Assembly (NCBI GenBank): GCA_964007475.1
Contig: OZ023273.1
Span: forward strand, 77,847,737 to 77,911,736
Direction of reading: 5' to 3'
Length of the DNA: 64,000 nt
Origin: Hybos culiciformis
Lineage: Eukaryota > Arthropoda > Insecta > Diptera > Hybotidae
The position numbers and the translations under genes were made by a program. Of the stretch, positions 34,401 through 48,360 are shown piece by piece. The notes beneath the pieces are model-generated. The model ran no database searches. It was not told where the DNA came from and saw only the letters and a program-made list of their open reading frames with translations. Position 1 is the first letter of the stretch, and each line of letters begins with the position of its first letter.

Positions 34401-37400
34401 TTTTGGCATTTAAAAAATTAAAATCTATGCACTGGTTCGCGAGCTATGAGCTCCCAAAGTTGAGAAAGAAAATTTTACATAAATATTTAGTATGAAAAAA
34501 TCGCCTTTTGACGGTTTTTAGGCTCTAGCTCAAAAACCCAAAAATATTTTATAAAACAATTTTTTTTAGATTAAAATTCATAAAATTACGCTTCTTTTTG
34601 CATTTAAAAAATTAATATCGATCCACTGGTTCGCGATCTATGAGCTCTCAAAATTGAGAAAGAAAATTTTACATATTTAGTATGTAAAAATCGCCATTCG
34701 ACGGTTTTTAGGCTCAAAAACCAAAAAATATTTTATAAAACAATTTTTTTTAGATTAAAATTCATAAAATTACGCTTCTTTTGGCATTTAAAAAATTAAA
34801 ATCGATGCACTGGTTCGCGAGCTATGAGCTCTCAAAATTGAGAAAGAAAATTTTACATATAATTTTAGTATGAAAAAATCGCCATTCGACGGTTTTTAGG
34901 CTCTAGCTCAAAAACCAAAAAATATTTTATAAAACAATTTTTTTTAGATTAAAACTCATAAAATTACGCTACTTTTGGCATTTAAAAAATTAAAATCGAT
35001 GCAATGGTTCGCGAGCTATGAGCTCTCAAAGTTGAGAAAGAAAATTTTACATATTTAGTATGAAAAAATCGCCTTTCGACGGTTTTTAGGCTGTAGCTCA
35101 AAAACCAAAAAATATTTTAGGAAACAATTTTTTTTAGATTAAAATTCAGAAATTTACGCTTCTTTTGGCATTTCAAAAATTAAAATCGATGCACTGGTTC
35201 GCGAGCTATGAGCTATCAAAATTGAGGAAGAATATTTTACATATTTAGTATGAAAAAATCGCCTTTCGACGGTTTTTAGGCTCTAGCTCAAAAACCAAAA
35301 AATATTTTATAAAACAAATTTTTTTTAGATTAAAATTCATAAAATTACGCTTCTTTTGGCATTTAAAAAATTAAAATCGATGCACTGGTTCGCGAGCTAT
35401 GAGCTCTCAAAATTGAGAAAGAAAATTTTACATATTTAGTATGAAAAAATCGCATTTCGACGGTTTTTAGGCTCTAGCTCAAAAAACAAAAAATATTTTA
35501 TAAAATTTTTTTTTTTAGATTAAAATTCATAAAATTACGCTTCTTTTGGCATTTAAAAAATTAAAATCGATGAACTGGTTCGCGAGCTATGACCCTCAAA
35601 GTTGAGAAAGAAAATTTTACATATATATTTAGTATGAAAAAATCGCCTTTCGACGGTTTTTAGGCTCTAGCTCAAAAAACAAAAAATATTTTATAAAATA
35701 ATTTTTTTTTAGATTAAAATTCATAAAATTACGCTTCTTTTGGCATTTAAAAAATTAAAATCTATGCACTGGTTCGCGAGCTATGAGCTCCCAAAGTTGA
35801 GAAAGAAAATTTTACATATATATTTAGTATGAAAAAATCGCCTTTTGACGGTTTTTAGGCTCTAGCTCAAAAACCCAAAAATATTTTATAAAACAATTTT
35901 TTTTAGATTAAAATTCATAAAATTACGCTTCTTTTTGCATTTAAAAAATTAATATCGATCCACTGGTTCGCGATCTATGAGCTCTCAAAATTGAGAAAGA
36001 AAATTTTACATATTTAGTATGTAAAAATCGCCATTCGACGGTTTTTAGGCTCAAAAACCAAAAAATATTTTATAAAACAATTTTTTTTAGATTAAAATTC
36101 ATAAAATTACGCTTCTTTTGGCATTTAAAAAATTAAAATCGATGCAATGGTTCGCGAGCCATGAGCTCTCAAAGTTGAGAAAGAAAATTTTACATATATA
36201 TTTAGTATGAAAAAATCGCCTTTCGACGGTTTTTAGGCTGTAGCTCAAAAACCAAAAAATATTTTAGGAAACAATTTTTTTTAGATTAAAATTCAGAAAT
36301 TTACGCTTCTTTTGGCATTTCAAAAATTAAAATCGATGCACTGGTTCGCGAGCTATGAGCTATCAAAATTGAGGAAGAATATTTTACATATTTAGTATGA
36401 AAAAATCGCCTTTCGACGGTTTTTAGGCTCTAGCTCAAAAACCAAAAAATATTTTATAAAACAAATTTTTTTTAGATTAAAATTCATAAAATTACGCTTC
36501 TTTTGGCATTTAAAAAATTAAAATCGATGCACTGGTTCGCGAGCTATGAGCTCTCAAAATTGAGAAAGAAAATTTTACATATTTAGTATGAAAAAATCGC
36601 ATTTCGACGGTTTTTAGGCTCTAGCTCAAAAAACAAAAAATATTTTATAAAATTTTTTTTTTAGATTAAAATTCATGAAATTACGCTTCTTTTGGCATTT
36701 AAAAAATTAAAATCGATGCACTGGTTCGCGAGCTATGAGTTGAGAAAGAAAATTTTACATATATATTTAGTATGAAAAAATCGCTTTTCGACTGTTTTTT
36801 AGTATGAAAAAATTGCCTTTCGACGGTTTTTAGGCTGTAGCTCAAAAACCAAAAAATATTTTAGGAAACAATTTTTTTTAGATTAAAATTCAGAAATTTA
36901 CGCTTCTTTTGGCATTTCAAAAATTAAAATCGATGCACTGGTTCGCGAGCTATGAGCTATCAAAATTGAGGAAGAATATTTTACATATTTAGTATGAAAA
37001 AATCGCCTTTCGACGGTTTTTAGGCTCTAGCTCAAAAACCAAAAAATATTTTATAAAACAAATTTTTTTTAGATTAAAATTCATAAAATTACGCTTCTTT
37101 TGGCATTTAAAAAATTAAAATCGATGCACTGGTTCGCGAGCTATGACCCTCAAAGTTGAGAAAGAAAATTTTACATATATATTTAGTATGAAAAAATCGC
37201 CTTTCGACGGTTTTTAGGCTCTAGCTCAAAAAACAAAAAATATTTTATAAAATAATTTTTTTTTAGATTAAAATTCATAAAATTACGCTTCTTTTGGCAT
37301 TTAAAAAATTAAAATCTATGCACTGGTTCGCGAGCTATGAGCTCCCAAAGTTGAGAAAGAAAATTTTACATATATATTTAGTATGAAAAAATCGCCTTTT

Positions 37401-38080
37401 GACGGTTTTTAGGCTCTAGCTCAAAAACCCAAAAATATTTTATAAAACAATTTTTTTTAGATTAAAATTCATAAAATTACGCTTCTTTTTGCATTTAAAA
37501 AATTAATATCGATCCACTGGTTCGCGATCTATGAGCTCTCAAAGTTGAGAAAGAAAATTTTACATATTTAGTATGTAAAAATCGCCATTCGACGGTTTTT
37601 AGGCTCAAAAACCAAAAAATATTTTATAAAACAATTTTTTTTAGATTAAAATTCATAAAATTACGCTTCTTTTGGCATTTAAAAAATTAAAATCGATGCA
37701 ATGGTTCGCGAGCTATGAGCTCTCAAAATTGAGAAAGAAAATTTTACATATAATTTTAGTATGAAAAAATCGCCTTTTGACGGTTTTTAGGCTCTAGCTC
37801 AAAAACACAAAAATAATTTATAAAACAATTTTTTTTAGATTAAAATTCATAAAATAACGCTTCTTTTGGCATTTAAAAAATTAATATAGATCCACTGGTT
37901 CGCGATCTATGAGCTCTCAAAGTTGAGAAAGAAAATTTTACATATTTAGTATGTAAAAATCGCCATTCGACGGTTTTTAGGCTCTAGCTCAAAAACCAAA
38001 AAATATTTTATAAAACAATTTTTTTTTAGATTAAAACTCATAAAATTACGCTACTTTTGGCATTTAAAAAATTAAAATCG
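31473..38080 (+). repeat. Irregular relatives of the nine-monomer unit
   Basis: The same monomer types as in the 1760-bp unit appear in partial and rearranged runs. CTATGACCCT occurs at 32491, 34250, 35587 and 37141, with spacings of 1759, 1337 and 1554 bp. The first monomer variant, GAGCCATGAGC at about 31496, recurs 4660 bp later at about 36156. This looks like unequal exchange between units. A monomer shortened by internal deletion (GCTATGAGTTGAGAAAG) is at about 36730. Confidence 0.75.
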
Positions 38081-39840
38081 ATGCAATGGTTCGCGAGCTA
38101 TGAGCTCTCAAAGTTGAGAAAGAAAATTTTACATATATATTTAGTATGAAAAAATCGCCTTTCGACGGTTTTTAGGCTGTAGCTCAAAAACCAAAAAATA
38201 TTTTAGGAAACAATTTTTTTTAGATTAAAATTCAGAAATTTACGCTTCTTTTGGCATTTAAAAAATTAAAATCGATGCACTGGTTCGCGAGCTATGAGCT
38301 ATCAAAATTGAGGAAGAATATTTTACATATTTAGTATGAAAAAATCGCCTTTCGACGGTTTTTAGGCTCTAGCTCAAAAACCAAAAAATATTTTATAAAA
38401 CAAATTTTTTTTAGATTAAAATTCATAAAATTACGCTTCTTTTGGCATTTAAAAAATTAAAATCGATGCACTGGTTCGCGAGCTATGAGCTCTCAAAATT
38501 GAGAAAGAAAATTTTACATATTTAGTATGAAAAAATCGCATTTCGACGGTTTTTAGGCTCTAGCTCAAAAAACAAAAAATATTTTATAAAATTTTTTTTT
38601 TTTAGATTAAAATTCATGAAATTACGCTTCTTTTGGCATTTAAAAAATTAAAATCGATGCACTGGTTCACGAGCTATGAGCTTCCAAAGTTGAGAAAGAA
38701 AATTTTACATATATATTTAGTATGAAAAAATCGCTTTTCGACTGTTTTTTAGTATGAAAAAATTGCCTTTCGACGGTTTTTAGGCTGTAGCTCAAAAACC
38801 AAAAAATATTTTAGGAAACAATTTTTTTTAGATTAAAATTCATGAAATTACGCTTCTTTTGGCATTTAAAAAATTAAAATCGATGCACTGGTTCGCGAGC
38901 TATGAGCTCTCAAAATTGAGAAAGAAAATTTTACATAGTTAGTATGAAAAAATCGCCTTTCGAAGGTTTTTAGGCTCTAGCTCAAAACCCAAAAAATATT
39001 TTATAAAACAATTTTTTTTTAGATTAAAATTCATAAAATTACGCTTCTTTTGGCATTTAAAAAATTAAAATCGATGCACTGGTTCGCGAGCTATGACCCT
39101 CAAAGTTGAGAAAGAAAATTTTACATATATATTTAGTATGAAAAAATCGCCTTTCGACGGTTTTTAGGCTCTAGCTCAAAAAACAAAAAATATTTTATAA
39201 AATAATTTTTTTTTAGATTAAAATTCATAAAATTACGCTTCTTTTGGCATTTAAAAAATTAAAATCTATGCACTGGTTCGCGAGCTATGAGCTCCCAAAG
39301 TTGAGAAAGAAAATTTTACATATATATTTAGTATGAAAAAATCGCCTTTTGACGGTTTTTAGGCTCTAGCTCAAAAACCCAAAAATATTTTATAAAACAA
39401 TTTTTTTTAGATTAAAATTCATAAAATTACGCTTCTTTTTGCATTTAAAAAATTAATATCGATCCACTGGTTCGCGATCTATGAGCTCTCAAAATTGAGA
39501 AAGAAAATTTTACATATTTAGTATGTAAAAATCGCCATTCGACGGTTTTTAGGCTCAAAAACCAAAAAATATTTTATAAAACAATTTTTTTTAGATTAAA
39601 ATTCATAAAATTACGCTTCTTTTGGCATTTAAAAAATTAAAATCGATGCACTGGTTCGCGAGCTATGAGCTCTCAAAATTGAGAAAGAAAATTTTACATA
39701 TAATTTTAGTATGAAAAAATCGCCATTCGACGGTTTTTAGGCTCTAGCTCAAAAACCAAAAAATATTTTACAAAACAATTTTTTTTTAGATTAAAACTCA
39801 TAAAATTACGCTACTTTTGGCATTTAAAAAATTAAAATCG
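38081..39840 (+). repeat. Nine-monomer unit of the right array, copy 1 (1760 bp)
   Basis: Order: TGCAATGG / GGCTGTAGC; TTCAGAAATTTACG leading to GCTATCAAAATTGAGG; GAGCTCTC / CGCATTTCGACGG; GCTTCCAAAG lengthened by ~31 bp; CATAGTTAG / TCGAAGG; CTATGACCCTC; CTATGCACTGG / CCTTTTGACGG; CGATCCACTGG / GTATGTAAAAATCGCC; CATATAATTTTAG. The next TGCAATGG monomer is exactly 1760 bp on. The first six types follow the order of the left array's type B, apart from its missing TGCTCTGG / GGCTTTAGG monomer. Confidence 0.85.
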
Positions 39841-42172
39841 ATGCAATGGTTCGCGAGCTATGAGCTCTCAAAGTTGAGAAAGAAAATTTTACATATATAT
39901 TTAGTATGAAAAAATCGCCTTTCGACGGTTTTTAGGCTGTAGCTCAAAAACCAAAAAATATTTTAGGAAACAATTTTTTTTAGATTAAAATTCAGAAATT
40001 TACGCTTCTTTTGGCATTTAAAAAATTAAAATCGATGCACTGGTTCGCGAGCTATGAGCTATCAAAATTGAGGAAGAATATTTTACATATTTAGTATGAA
40101 AAAATCGCCTTTCGACGGTTTTTAGGCTCTAGCTCAAAAACCAAAAAATATTTTATAAAACAAATTTTTTTTAGATTAAAATTCATAAAATTACGCTTCT
40201 TTTGGCATTTAAAAAATTAAAATCGATGCACTGGTTCGCGAGCTATGAGCTCTCAAAATTGAGAAAGAAAATTTTACATATTTAGTATGAAAAAATCGCA
40301 TTTCGACGGTTTTTAGGCTCTAGCTCAAAAAACAAAAAATATTTTATAAAATTTTTTTTTTTTAGATTAAAATTCATGAAATTACGCTTCTTTTGGCATT
40401 TAAAAAATTAAAATCGATGCACTGGTTCACGAGCTATGAGCTTCCAAAGTTGAGAAAGAAAATTTTACATATATATTTAGTATGAAAAAATCGCTTTTCG
40501 ACTGTTTTTTAGTATGAAAAAATTGCCTTTCGACGGTTTTTAGGCTGTAGCTCAAAAACCAAAAAATATTTTAGGAAACAATTTTTTTTAGATTAAAATT
40601 CATGAAATTACGCTTCTTTTGGCATATAAAAAATTAAAATCGATGCACTGGTTCGCGAGCTATGAGCTCTCAAAATTGAGAAAGAAAATTTTACATAGTT
40701 AGTATGAAAAAATCGCCTTTCGAAGGTTTTTAGGCTCTAGCTCAAAACCCAAAAAATATTTTATAAAACAATTTTTTTTTAGATTAAAATTCATAAAATT
40801 ACGCTTCTTTTGGCATTTAAAAAATTAAAATCGATGCACTGGTTCGCGAGCTATGACCCTCAAAGTTGAGAAAGAAAATTTTACATATATATTTAGTATG
40901 AAAAAATCGCCTTTCGACGGTTTTTAGGCTCTAGCTCAAAAAACAAAAAATATTTTATAAAATAATTTTTTTTTAGATTAAAATTCATAAAATTACGCTT
41001 CTTTTGGCATTTAAAAAATTAAAATCTATGCACTGGTTCGCGAGCTATGAGCTCCCAAAGTTGAGAAAGAAAATTTTACATATATATTTAGTATGAAAAA
41101 ATCGCCTTTTGACGGTTTTTAGGCTCTAGCTCAAAAACCCAAAAATATTTTATAAAACAATTTTTTTTAGATTAAAATTCATAAAATTACGCTTCTTTTT
41201 GCATTTAAAAAATTAATATCGATCCACTGGTTCGCGATCTATGAGCTCTCAAAATTGAGAAAGAAAATTTTACATATTTAGTATGTAAAAATCGCCATTC
41301 GACGGTTTTTAGGCTCAAAAACCAAAAAATATTTTATAAAACAATTTTTTTTAGATTAAAATTCATAAAATTACGCTTCTTTTGGCATTTAAAAAATTAA
41401 AATCGATGCACTGGTTCGCGAGCTATGACCCTCAAAGTTGAGAAAGAAAATTTTACATATATATTTAGTATGAAAAAATCGCCTTTCGACGGTTTTTAGG
41501 CTCTAGCTCAAAAAACAAAAAATATTTTATAAAATAATTTTTTTTTAGATTAAAATTCATAAAATTACGCTTCTTTTGGCATTTAAAAAATTAAAATGTA
41601 TGCACTGGTTCGCGAGCTATGAGCTCCCAAAGTTGAGAAAGAAAATTTTACATATATATTTAGTATGAAAAAATCGCCTTTTGACGGTTTTTAGGCTCTA
41701 GCTCAAAAACCCAAAAATATTTTATAAAACAATTTTTTTTAGATTAAAATTCATAAAATTACGCTTCTTTTTGCATTTAAAAAATTAATATCGATCCACT
41801 GGTTCGCGATCTATGAGCTCTCAAAATTGAGAAAGAAAATTTTACATATTTAGTATGTAAAAATCGCCATTCGACGGTTTTTAGGCTCAAAAACCAAAAA
41901 ATATTTTATAAAACAATTTTTTTTAGATTAAAATTCATAAAATTACGCTTCTTTTGGCATTTAAAAAATTAAAATCGATGCACTGGTTCGCGAGCTATGA
42001 GCTCTCAAAATTGAGAAAGAAAATTTTACATATAATTTTAGTATGAAAAAATCGCCATTCGACGGTTTTTAGGCTCTAGCTCAAAAACCAAAAAATATTT
42101 TACAAAACAATTTTTTTTTAGATTAAAACTCATAAAATTACGCTACTTTTGGCATTTAAAAAATTAAAATCG
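39841..42172 (+). repeat. Nine-monomer unit, copy 2, enlarged to 2332 bp
   Basis: Same nine-monomer order plus a three-monomer internal tandem duplication. CTATGACCCT occurs at 40851 and again at 41423 (572 bp), so the CTATGACCCTC, CTATGCACTGG and CGATCCACTGG monomers are present twice. 1760 + 572 equals the observed 2332 bp. One copy carries AAAATGTATGCACTGG in place of AAAATCTATGCACTGG. Confidence 0.85.
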
Positions 42173-44110
42173 ATGCAATGGTTCGCGAGCTATGAGCTCT
42201 CAAAGTTGAGAAAGAAAATTTTACATATATATTTAGTATGAAAAAATCGCCTTTCGACGGTTTTTAGGCTGTAGCTCAAAAACCAAAAAATATTTTAGGA
42301 AACAATTTTTTTTAGATTAAAATTCAGAAATTTACGCTTCTTTTGGCATTTAAAAAATTAAAATCGATGCACTGGTTCGCGAGCTATGAGCTATCAAAAT
42401 TGAGGAAGAATATTTTACATATTTAGTATGAAAAAATCGCCTTTCGACGGTTTTTAGGCTCTAGCTCAAAAACCAAAAAATATTTTATAAAACAAATTTT
42501 TTTTAGATTAAAATTCATAAAATTACGCTTCTTTTGGCATTTAAAAAATTAAAATCGATGCACTGGTTCGCGAGCTATGAGCTCTCAAAATTGAGAAAGA
42601 AAATTTTACATATTTAGTATGAAAAAATCGCATTTCGACGGTTTTTAGGCTCTAGCTCAAAAAACAAAAAATATTTTATAAAATTTTTTTTTTTTAGATT
42701 AAAATTCATGAAATTACGCTTCTTTTGGCATTTAAAAAATTAAAATCGATGCACTGGTTCACGAGCTATGAGCTTCCAAAGTTGAGAAAGAAAATTTTAC
42801 ATATATATTTAGTATGAAAAAATCGCTTTTCGACTGTTTTTTAGTATGAAAAAATTGCCTTTCGACGGTTTTTAGGCTGTAGCTCAAAAACCAAAAAATA
42901 TTTTAGGAAACAATTTTTTTTAGATTAAAATTCATGAAATTACGCTTCTTTTGGCATATAAAAAATTAAAATCGATGCACTGGTTCGCGAGCTATGAGCT
43001 CTCAAAATTGAGAAAGAAAATTTTACATAGTTAGTATGAAAAAATCGCCTTTCGAAGGTTTTTAGGCTCTAGCTCAAAACCCAAAAAATATTTTATAAAA
43101 CAATTTTTTTTTAGATTAAAATTCATAAAATTACGCTTCTTTTGGCATTTAAAAAATTAAAATCGATGCACTGGTTCGCGAGCTATGACCCTCAAAGTTG
43201 AGAAAGAAAATTTTACATATATATTTAGTATGAAAAAATCGCCTTTCGACGGTTTTTAGGCTCTAGCTCAAAAAACAAAAAATATTTTATAAAATAATTT
43301 TTTTTTAGATTAAAATTCATAAAATTACGCTTCTTTTGGCATTTAAAAAATTAAAATCTATGCACTGGTTCGCGAGCTATGAGCTCCCAAAGTTGAGAAA
43401 GAAAATTTTACATATATATTTAGTATGAAAAAATCGCCTTTTGACGGTTTTTAGGCTCTAGCTCAAAAACCCAAAAATATTTTATAAAACAATTTTTTTT
43501 AGATTAAAATTCATAAAATTACGCTTCTTTTTGCATTTAAAAAATTAATATCGATCCACTGGTTCGCGATCTATGAGCTCTCAAAATTGAGAAAGAAAAT
43601 TTTACATATTTAGTATGTAAAAATCGCCATTCGACGGTTTTTAGGCTCAAAAACCAAAAAATATTTTATAAAACAATTTTTTTTAGATTAAAATTCATAA
43701 AATTACGCTTCTTTTGGCATTTAAAAAATTAAAATCGATGCACTGGTTCGCGAGCTATGAGCTCTCAAAATTGAGAAAGAAAATTTTACATATAATTTTA
43801 GTATGAAAAAATCGCCTTTTGACGGTTTTTAGGCTCTAGCTCAAAAACACAAAAATAATTTATAAAACAATTTTTTTTAGATTAAAATTCATAAAATAAC
43901 GCTTCTTTTGGCATTTAAAAAATTAATATAGATCCACTGGTTCGCGATCTATGAGCTCTCAAAGTTGAGAAAGAAAATTTTACATATTTAGTATGTAAAA
44001 ATCGCCATTCGACGGTTTTTAGGCTCTAGCTCAAAAACCAAAAAATATTTTATAAAACAATTTTTTTTTAGATTAAAACTCATAAAATTACGCTACTTTT
44101 GGCATTTAAA
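42173..44110 (+). repeat. Nine-monomer unit, copy 3, with altered end
   Basis: Begins with the TGCAATGG monomer and keeps the same order through CTATGACCCTC (43183). After the CATATAATTTTAG monomer it continues with CCTTTTGACGG / AAAAATAATTTATAAAAC and ATATAGATCCACTGG monomers, also seen at 33.1-33.4 kb and 37.7-38.0 kb. The right end is approximate. Confidence 0.7.
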
Positions 44111-44889
44111 AAATTAAAATCGATGCACTGGTTCGCGAGCTATGAGCTCCCAAATTTGAGAAAGAAAATTTTACATATATATTTAGTATGAAAAAATCGC
44201 CTTTCGACGGTTTTTAGGCTCTAGCTCAAAAAACAAAAAATATTTTATAAAACAATTTTTTTTTAGATTAAAATTCATAAAATTACGCTTCTTTTGGCAT
44301 TTAAAAAATTAAAATCGATGCACTGGTTCGCCAGCTATGAGCTCTCAAAATTGAGAAAAAAAATTTTACATATATTTTTAGTATGTAAAAATCGCCATTC
44401 GACGGTTTTTAGGCTGTAGCTCTAAAAATAAAAAATATTTTATAAAACAATTTTTTTTAGATTAAAATTCATAAAATTACGCTTCTTTTGGCATTTAAAA
44501 AATTAAAATCTATGCACTGGTTCGCGAGCTATGAGCTCTCAAAATTGAGAAAGAAAATTTTACATATTTAGTATGAAAAAATCGCCTTTCGACGGTTTTT
44601 AGGCTCTATCTCAAAAACCAAAAAATATTTTATAAAACAAATTTCTTTAGATTAAAATTCATAAAATTACGCTTGTTTTGACATTTAAAAAATTAAAATC
44701 AAGGCACTGGTTCGCGAGCTATGAGCTCTCAAAGTTGAAAAACAAAATTTTACATATATATTTAGTATGAAAAAATCGCCTTCGACGGTTTTTAGGCTCT
44801 AGCTCTAAAAATAAAAAATATTTTATAAAACAATTTTTTTTTAGATTAAAATTCATAAAATTACGCTTCTTTTGGCATTTAAAAAATTA

Positions 44890-46064
44890 AAATCTATGCA
44901 CTGGTTCGCGAGCTATGAGCTCTCAAAATTGAGAAAGAAAATTTTACATATTTAGTATGAAAAAATCGCCTTTCGACGGTTTTTAGGCTCTAGCTCAAAA
45001 ACCAAAAAATATTTTATAAAACAAATTTTTTTTAGATTAAAATTCATAAAATTACGCTTCTTTTGGCATTTAAAAAATTAAAATCGATGCACTGGTTCGC
45101 GAGCTATGAGCTTCCAAAGTTGAGAAAGAAAATTTTACATATATATTTAGTATGAAAAAATCGCTTTTCGACTTTTTTTAGTATGAAAAAATTGCTTTTC
45201 GACGGTTTTTAGGCTGTAGCTCAAAAACCAAAAAATATTTTAGGAAACAATTTTTTTTAGATTAAAATTCATGAAATTACGCTTCTTTTGGCATTTAAAA
45301 AATTAAAATCGATGCACTGGTTCGCGAGCTATGAGCTCTCAAAATTGAGAAAGAAAATTTTACATAATTAGTATGAAAAAATCGCCTTTCGAAGGTTTTT
45401 AGGCTCTAGCTCAAAACCTAAAAAATATTTTATAAAACAATTTTTTTTTAGATTAAAATTCATAAAATTACGCTTCTTTTGGCATTTAAAAAATTAAAAT
45501 CAATGCACTGATTCGCAAGCTATGAGCTCAAAAAGAAAGTTTTACATATATATTTAGTATGAAAAAATCGCCTTTCGACGGTTTTTAGGCTCTAGCTCAA
45601 AAAACAAAAAATATTTTATAAAACAATTTTTTTTTAGATTAAAATTCATAAAATTACGCTTCTTTTGGAATTAAAAAAATTAAAAACGATGCACTGGTTC
45701 GCGAGCTATGAGCTCTCAAAGTTGAAAAACAAAATTTTATATATTTAGTACGAAAAAATCGCCTGTCGACGGTTTTTAGGCTCTAGCTCAAAAACCAAAA
45801 AATATTTTATGAAACAATTTTTTTTTAGATTAAAATTCATAAAATTACGCTTCTTTTGGCATTTAAAAAATTAAAATCTATGCACTGGTTCGCGAGCTAT
45901 GAGCTCTCAAAGTTGAGAAAGAAAATTTTACATATTTAGTATGAAAAAATCGCCTTTCGACTATTTTTAGGTTCTATCTCAAAAACCAAAAAATATTTTA
46001 TGAAACAATTTTTTTTTAGATTAAAATTCATAAAATTACGCTTCTTTTGGCATTTAAAAAATTA
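44890..46064 (+). repeat. Six-monomer tandem duplication, copy 1 (1175 bp)
   Basis: Marked by the rare shortened monomer TATGAGCTCAAAAAGAAAG (45521), a monomer with GACTTTTTTTAGTATG, and a GAAAAACAAAATTTTATAT monomer with CCTGTCGACGG. The same set recurs 1175 bp later. The boundaries are approximate. Confidence 0.8.
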
Positions 46065-47239
46065 AAATCTATGCACTGGTTCGCGAGCTATGAGCTCTCA
46101 AAATTGAGAAAGAAAATTTTACATATTTAGTATGAAAAAATCGCCTTTCGACGGTTTTTAGGCTCTAGCTCAAAAACCAAAAAATATTTTATAAAACAAA
46201 TTTTTTTTAGATTAAAATTCATAAAATTACGCTTCTTTTGGCATTTAAAAAATTAAAATCGATGCACTGGTTCGCGAGCTATGAGCTTCCAAAGTTGAGA
46301 AAGAAAATTTTACATATATATTTAGTATGAAAAAATCGCTTTTCGACTTTTTTTAGTATAAAAAAATTGCCTTTCGACGGTTTTTAGGCTGTAGCTCAAA
46401 AACCAAAAAATATTTTAGGAAACAATTTTTTTTAGATTAAAATTCATGAAATTACGCTTCTTTTGGCATTTAAAAAATTAAAATCGATGCACTGGTTCGC
46501 GAGCTATGAGCTCTCAAAATTGAGAAAGAAAATTTTACATAATTAGTATGAAAAAATCGCCTTTCGAAGGTTTTTAGGCTCTAGCTCAAAACCTAAAAAA
46601 TATTTTATAAAACAATTTTTTTTTAGATTAAAATTCATAAAATTACGCTTCTTTTGGCATTTAAAAAATTAAAATCAATGCACTGATTCGCAAGCTATGA
46701 GCTCAAAAAGAAAGTTTTACATATATATTTAGTATGAAAAAATCGCCTTCGACGGTTTTTAGGCTCTAGCTCAAAAAACAAAAAATATTTTATAAAACAA
46801 TTTTTTTTTAGATTAAAATTCATAAAATTACGCTTCTTTTGGAATTAAAAAAATTAAAAACGATGCACTGGTTCGCGAGCTATGAGCTCTCAAAGTTGAA
46901 AAACAAAATTTTATATATTTAGTATGAAAAAATCGCCTGTCGACGGTTTTTAGGCTCTAGCTCAAAAACCAAAAAATATTTTATGAAACAATTTTTTTTT
47001 AGATTAAAATTCATAAAATTACGCTTCTTTTGGCATTTAAAAAATTAAAATCTATGCACTGGTTCGCGAGCTATGAGCTCTCAAAGTTGAGAAAGAAAAT
47101 TTTACATATTTAGTATGAAAAAATCGCCTTTCGACTATTTTTAGGTTCTATCTCAAAAACCAAAAAATATTTTATGAAACAATTTTTTTTTAGATTAAAA
47201 TTCATAACATTACGCTTCTTTTGGCATTAAAAATTAAAA
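46065..47239 (+). repeat. Six-monomer tandem duplication, copy 2 (1175 bp)
   Basis: Second copy; TATGAGCTCAAAAAGAAAG is at 46696. Small differences include GTATAAAAAAATTGCC against GTATGAAAAAATTGC and GTATG restored where copy 1 has GTACG (45747-45751). The duplication is recent. Confidence 0.8.
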
Positions 47240-47585
47240 TCGATGCACTGGTTCGCGAGTTATGAGCTCTCAAAATTGAGAAAGAAAATTTTACATATAT
47301 TTTTAGTATAAAAAAATCGCCTTTCGACGGTTTTTAGGCTCTAGCTCAAAAACCCAAAAATATTTTATAAAACAATTTTTTTTAGATTAAAATTCATAAA
47401 ATTACGCTTCTTTTGGCATTTAAAAAATTAATATCGATCCACTGGTTCGCGAGCTATGAACTCTCAAAGTTGAGAAAGAAAATTTTACATATTTAGTATG
47501 TAAAAATCGCCATTCGACGGTTTTTAGGCTCTAGCTCAAAAACCAAAAAATATTTTATAAAACAATTTTTTTTAGATTAAAATTC

Positions 47586-48360
47586 ATAAAATTACGCTTC
47601 TATTGGCATTTAAAAAATTAAAATCGATGCACTGGTTCGCAAGCTATGAGCTCTGAAAGTTGAGAAAGAAAATTTTACATATATATTTAGTATGAAAAAA
47701 TCGCCTTTCGACGGTTTTTAGGCTCTAGCTCAAAAAACAAAAAATATTTTATAAAACAATTTTTTTTAGATTAAAATTCATAAAATTACGCTTCTTTTGG
47801 CATTTAAAAAATTAAAATCGATGCACTGGTTCTCGAGCTATGAGCTCCCAAAGTTGAGAAAGAAAATTTTACATATATATTTAGTATGAAAAAATCGCCT
47901 TTCGACGGTTTTTAGGCTCTAGCTCAAAAAACAAAAAATATTTTATAAAACAATTTTTTTTAGATTAAAATTCATAAAATTACGCTTCTATTGGCATTTA
48001 AAAAATTAAAATCGATGCACTGGTTCGCAAGCTATGAGCTCTGAAAGTTGAGAAAGAAAATTTTACATATATATTTAGTATGAAAAAATCGCCTTTCGAC
48101 GGTTTTTAGGCTCTAGCTCAAAAAACAAAAAATATTTTATAAAACAATTTTTTTTAGATTAAAATTCATAAAATTACGCTTCTATTGGCATTTAAAAAAT
48201 TAAAATCGATGCACTGGTTCGCAAGCTATGAGCTCTGAAAGTTGAGAAAGAAAATTTTACATATATATTTAGTATGAAAAAATCGCCTTTCGACGGTTTT
48301 TAGGCTCTAGCTCAAAAAACAAAAAATATTTTATAAAACAATTTTTTTTTAGATTAAAAT
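47586..48360 (+). repeat. Local amplification of one monomer type (194-bp spacing)
   Basis: The combination CTTCTATTGGC plus TTCGCAAGCTATGAGC plus CTCTGAAAGTTG occurs three times, with AAGCTATGAG at 47641, 48029 and 48223. The last two are adjacent at 194 bp, and the first is separated from them by one other monomer. This is amplification at the single-monomer scale. Confidence 0.8.
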
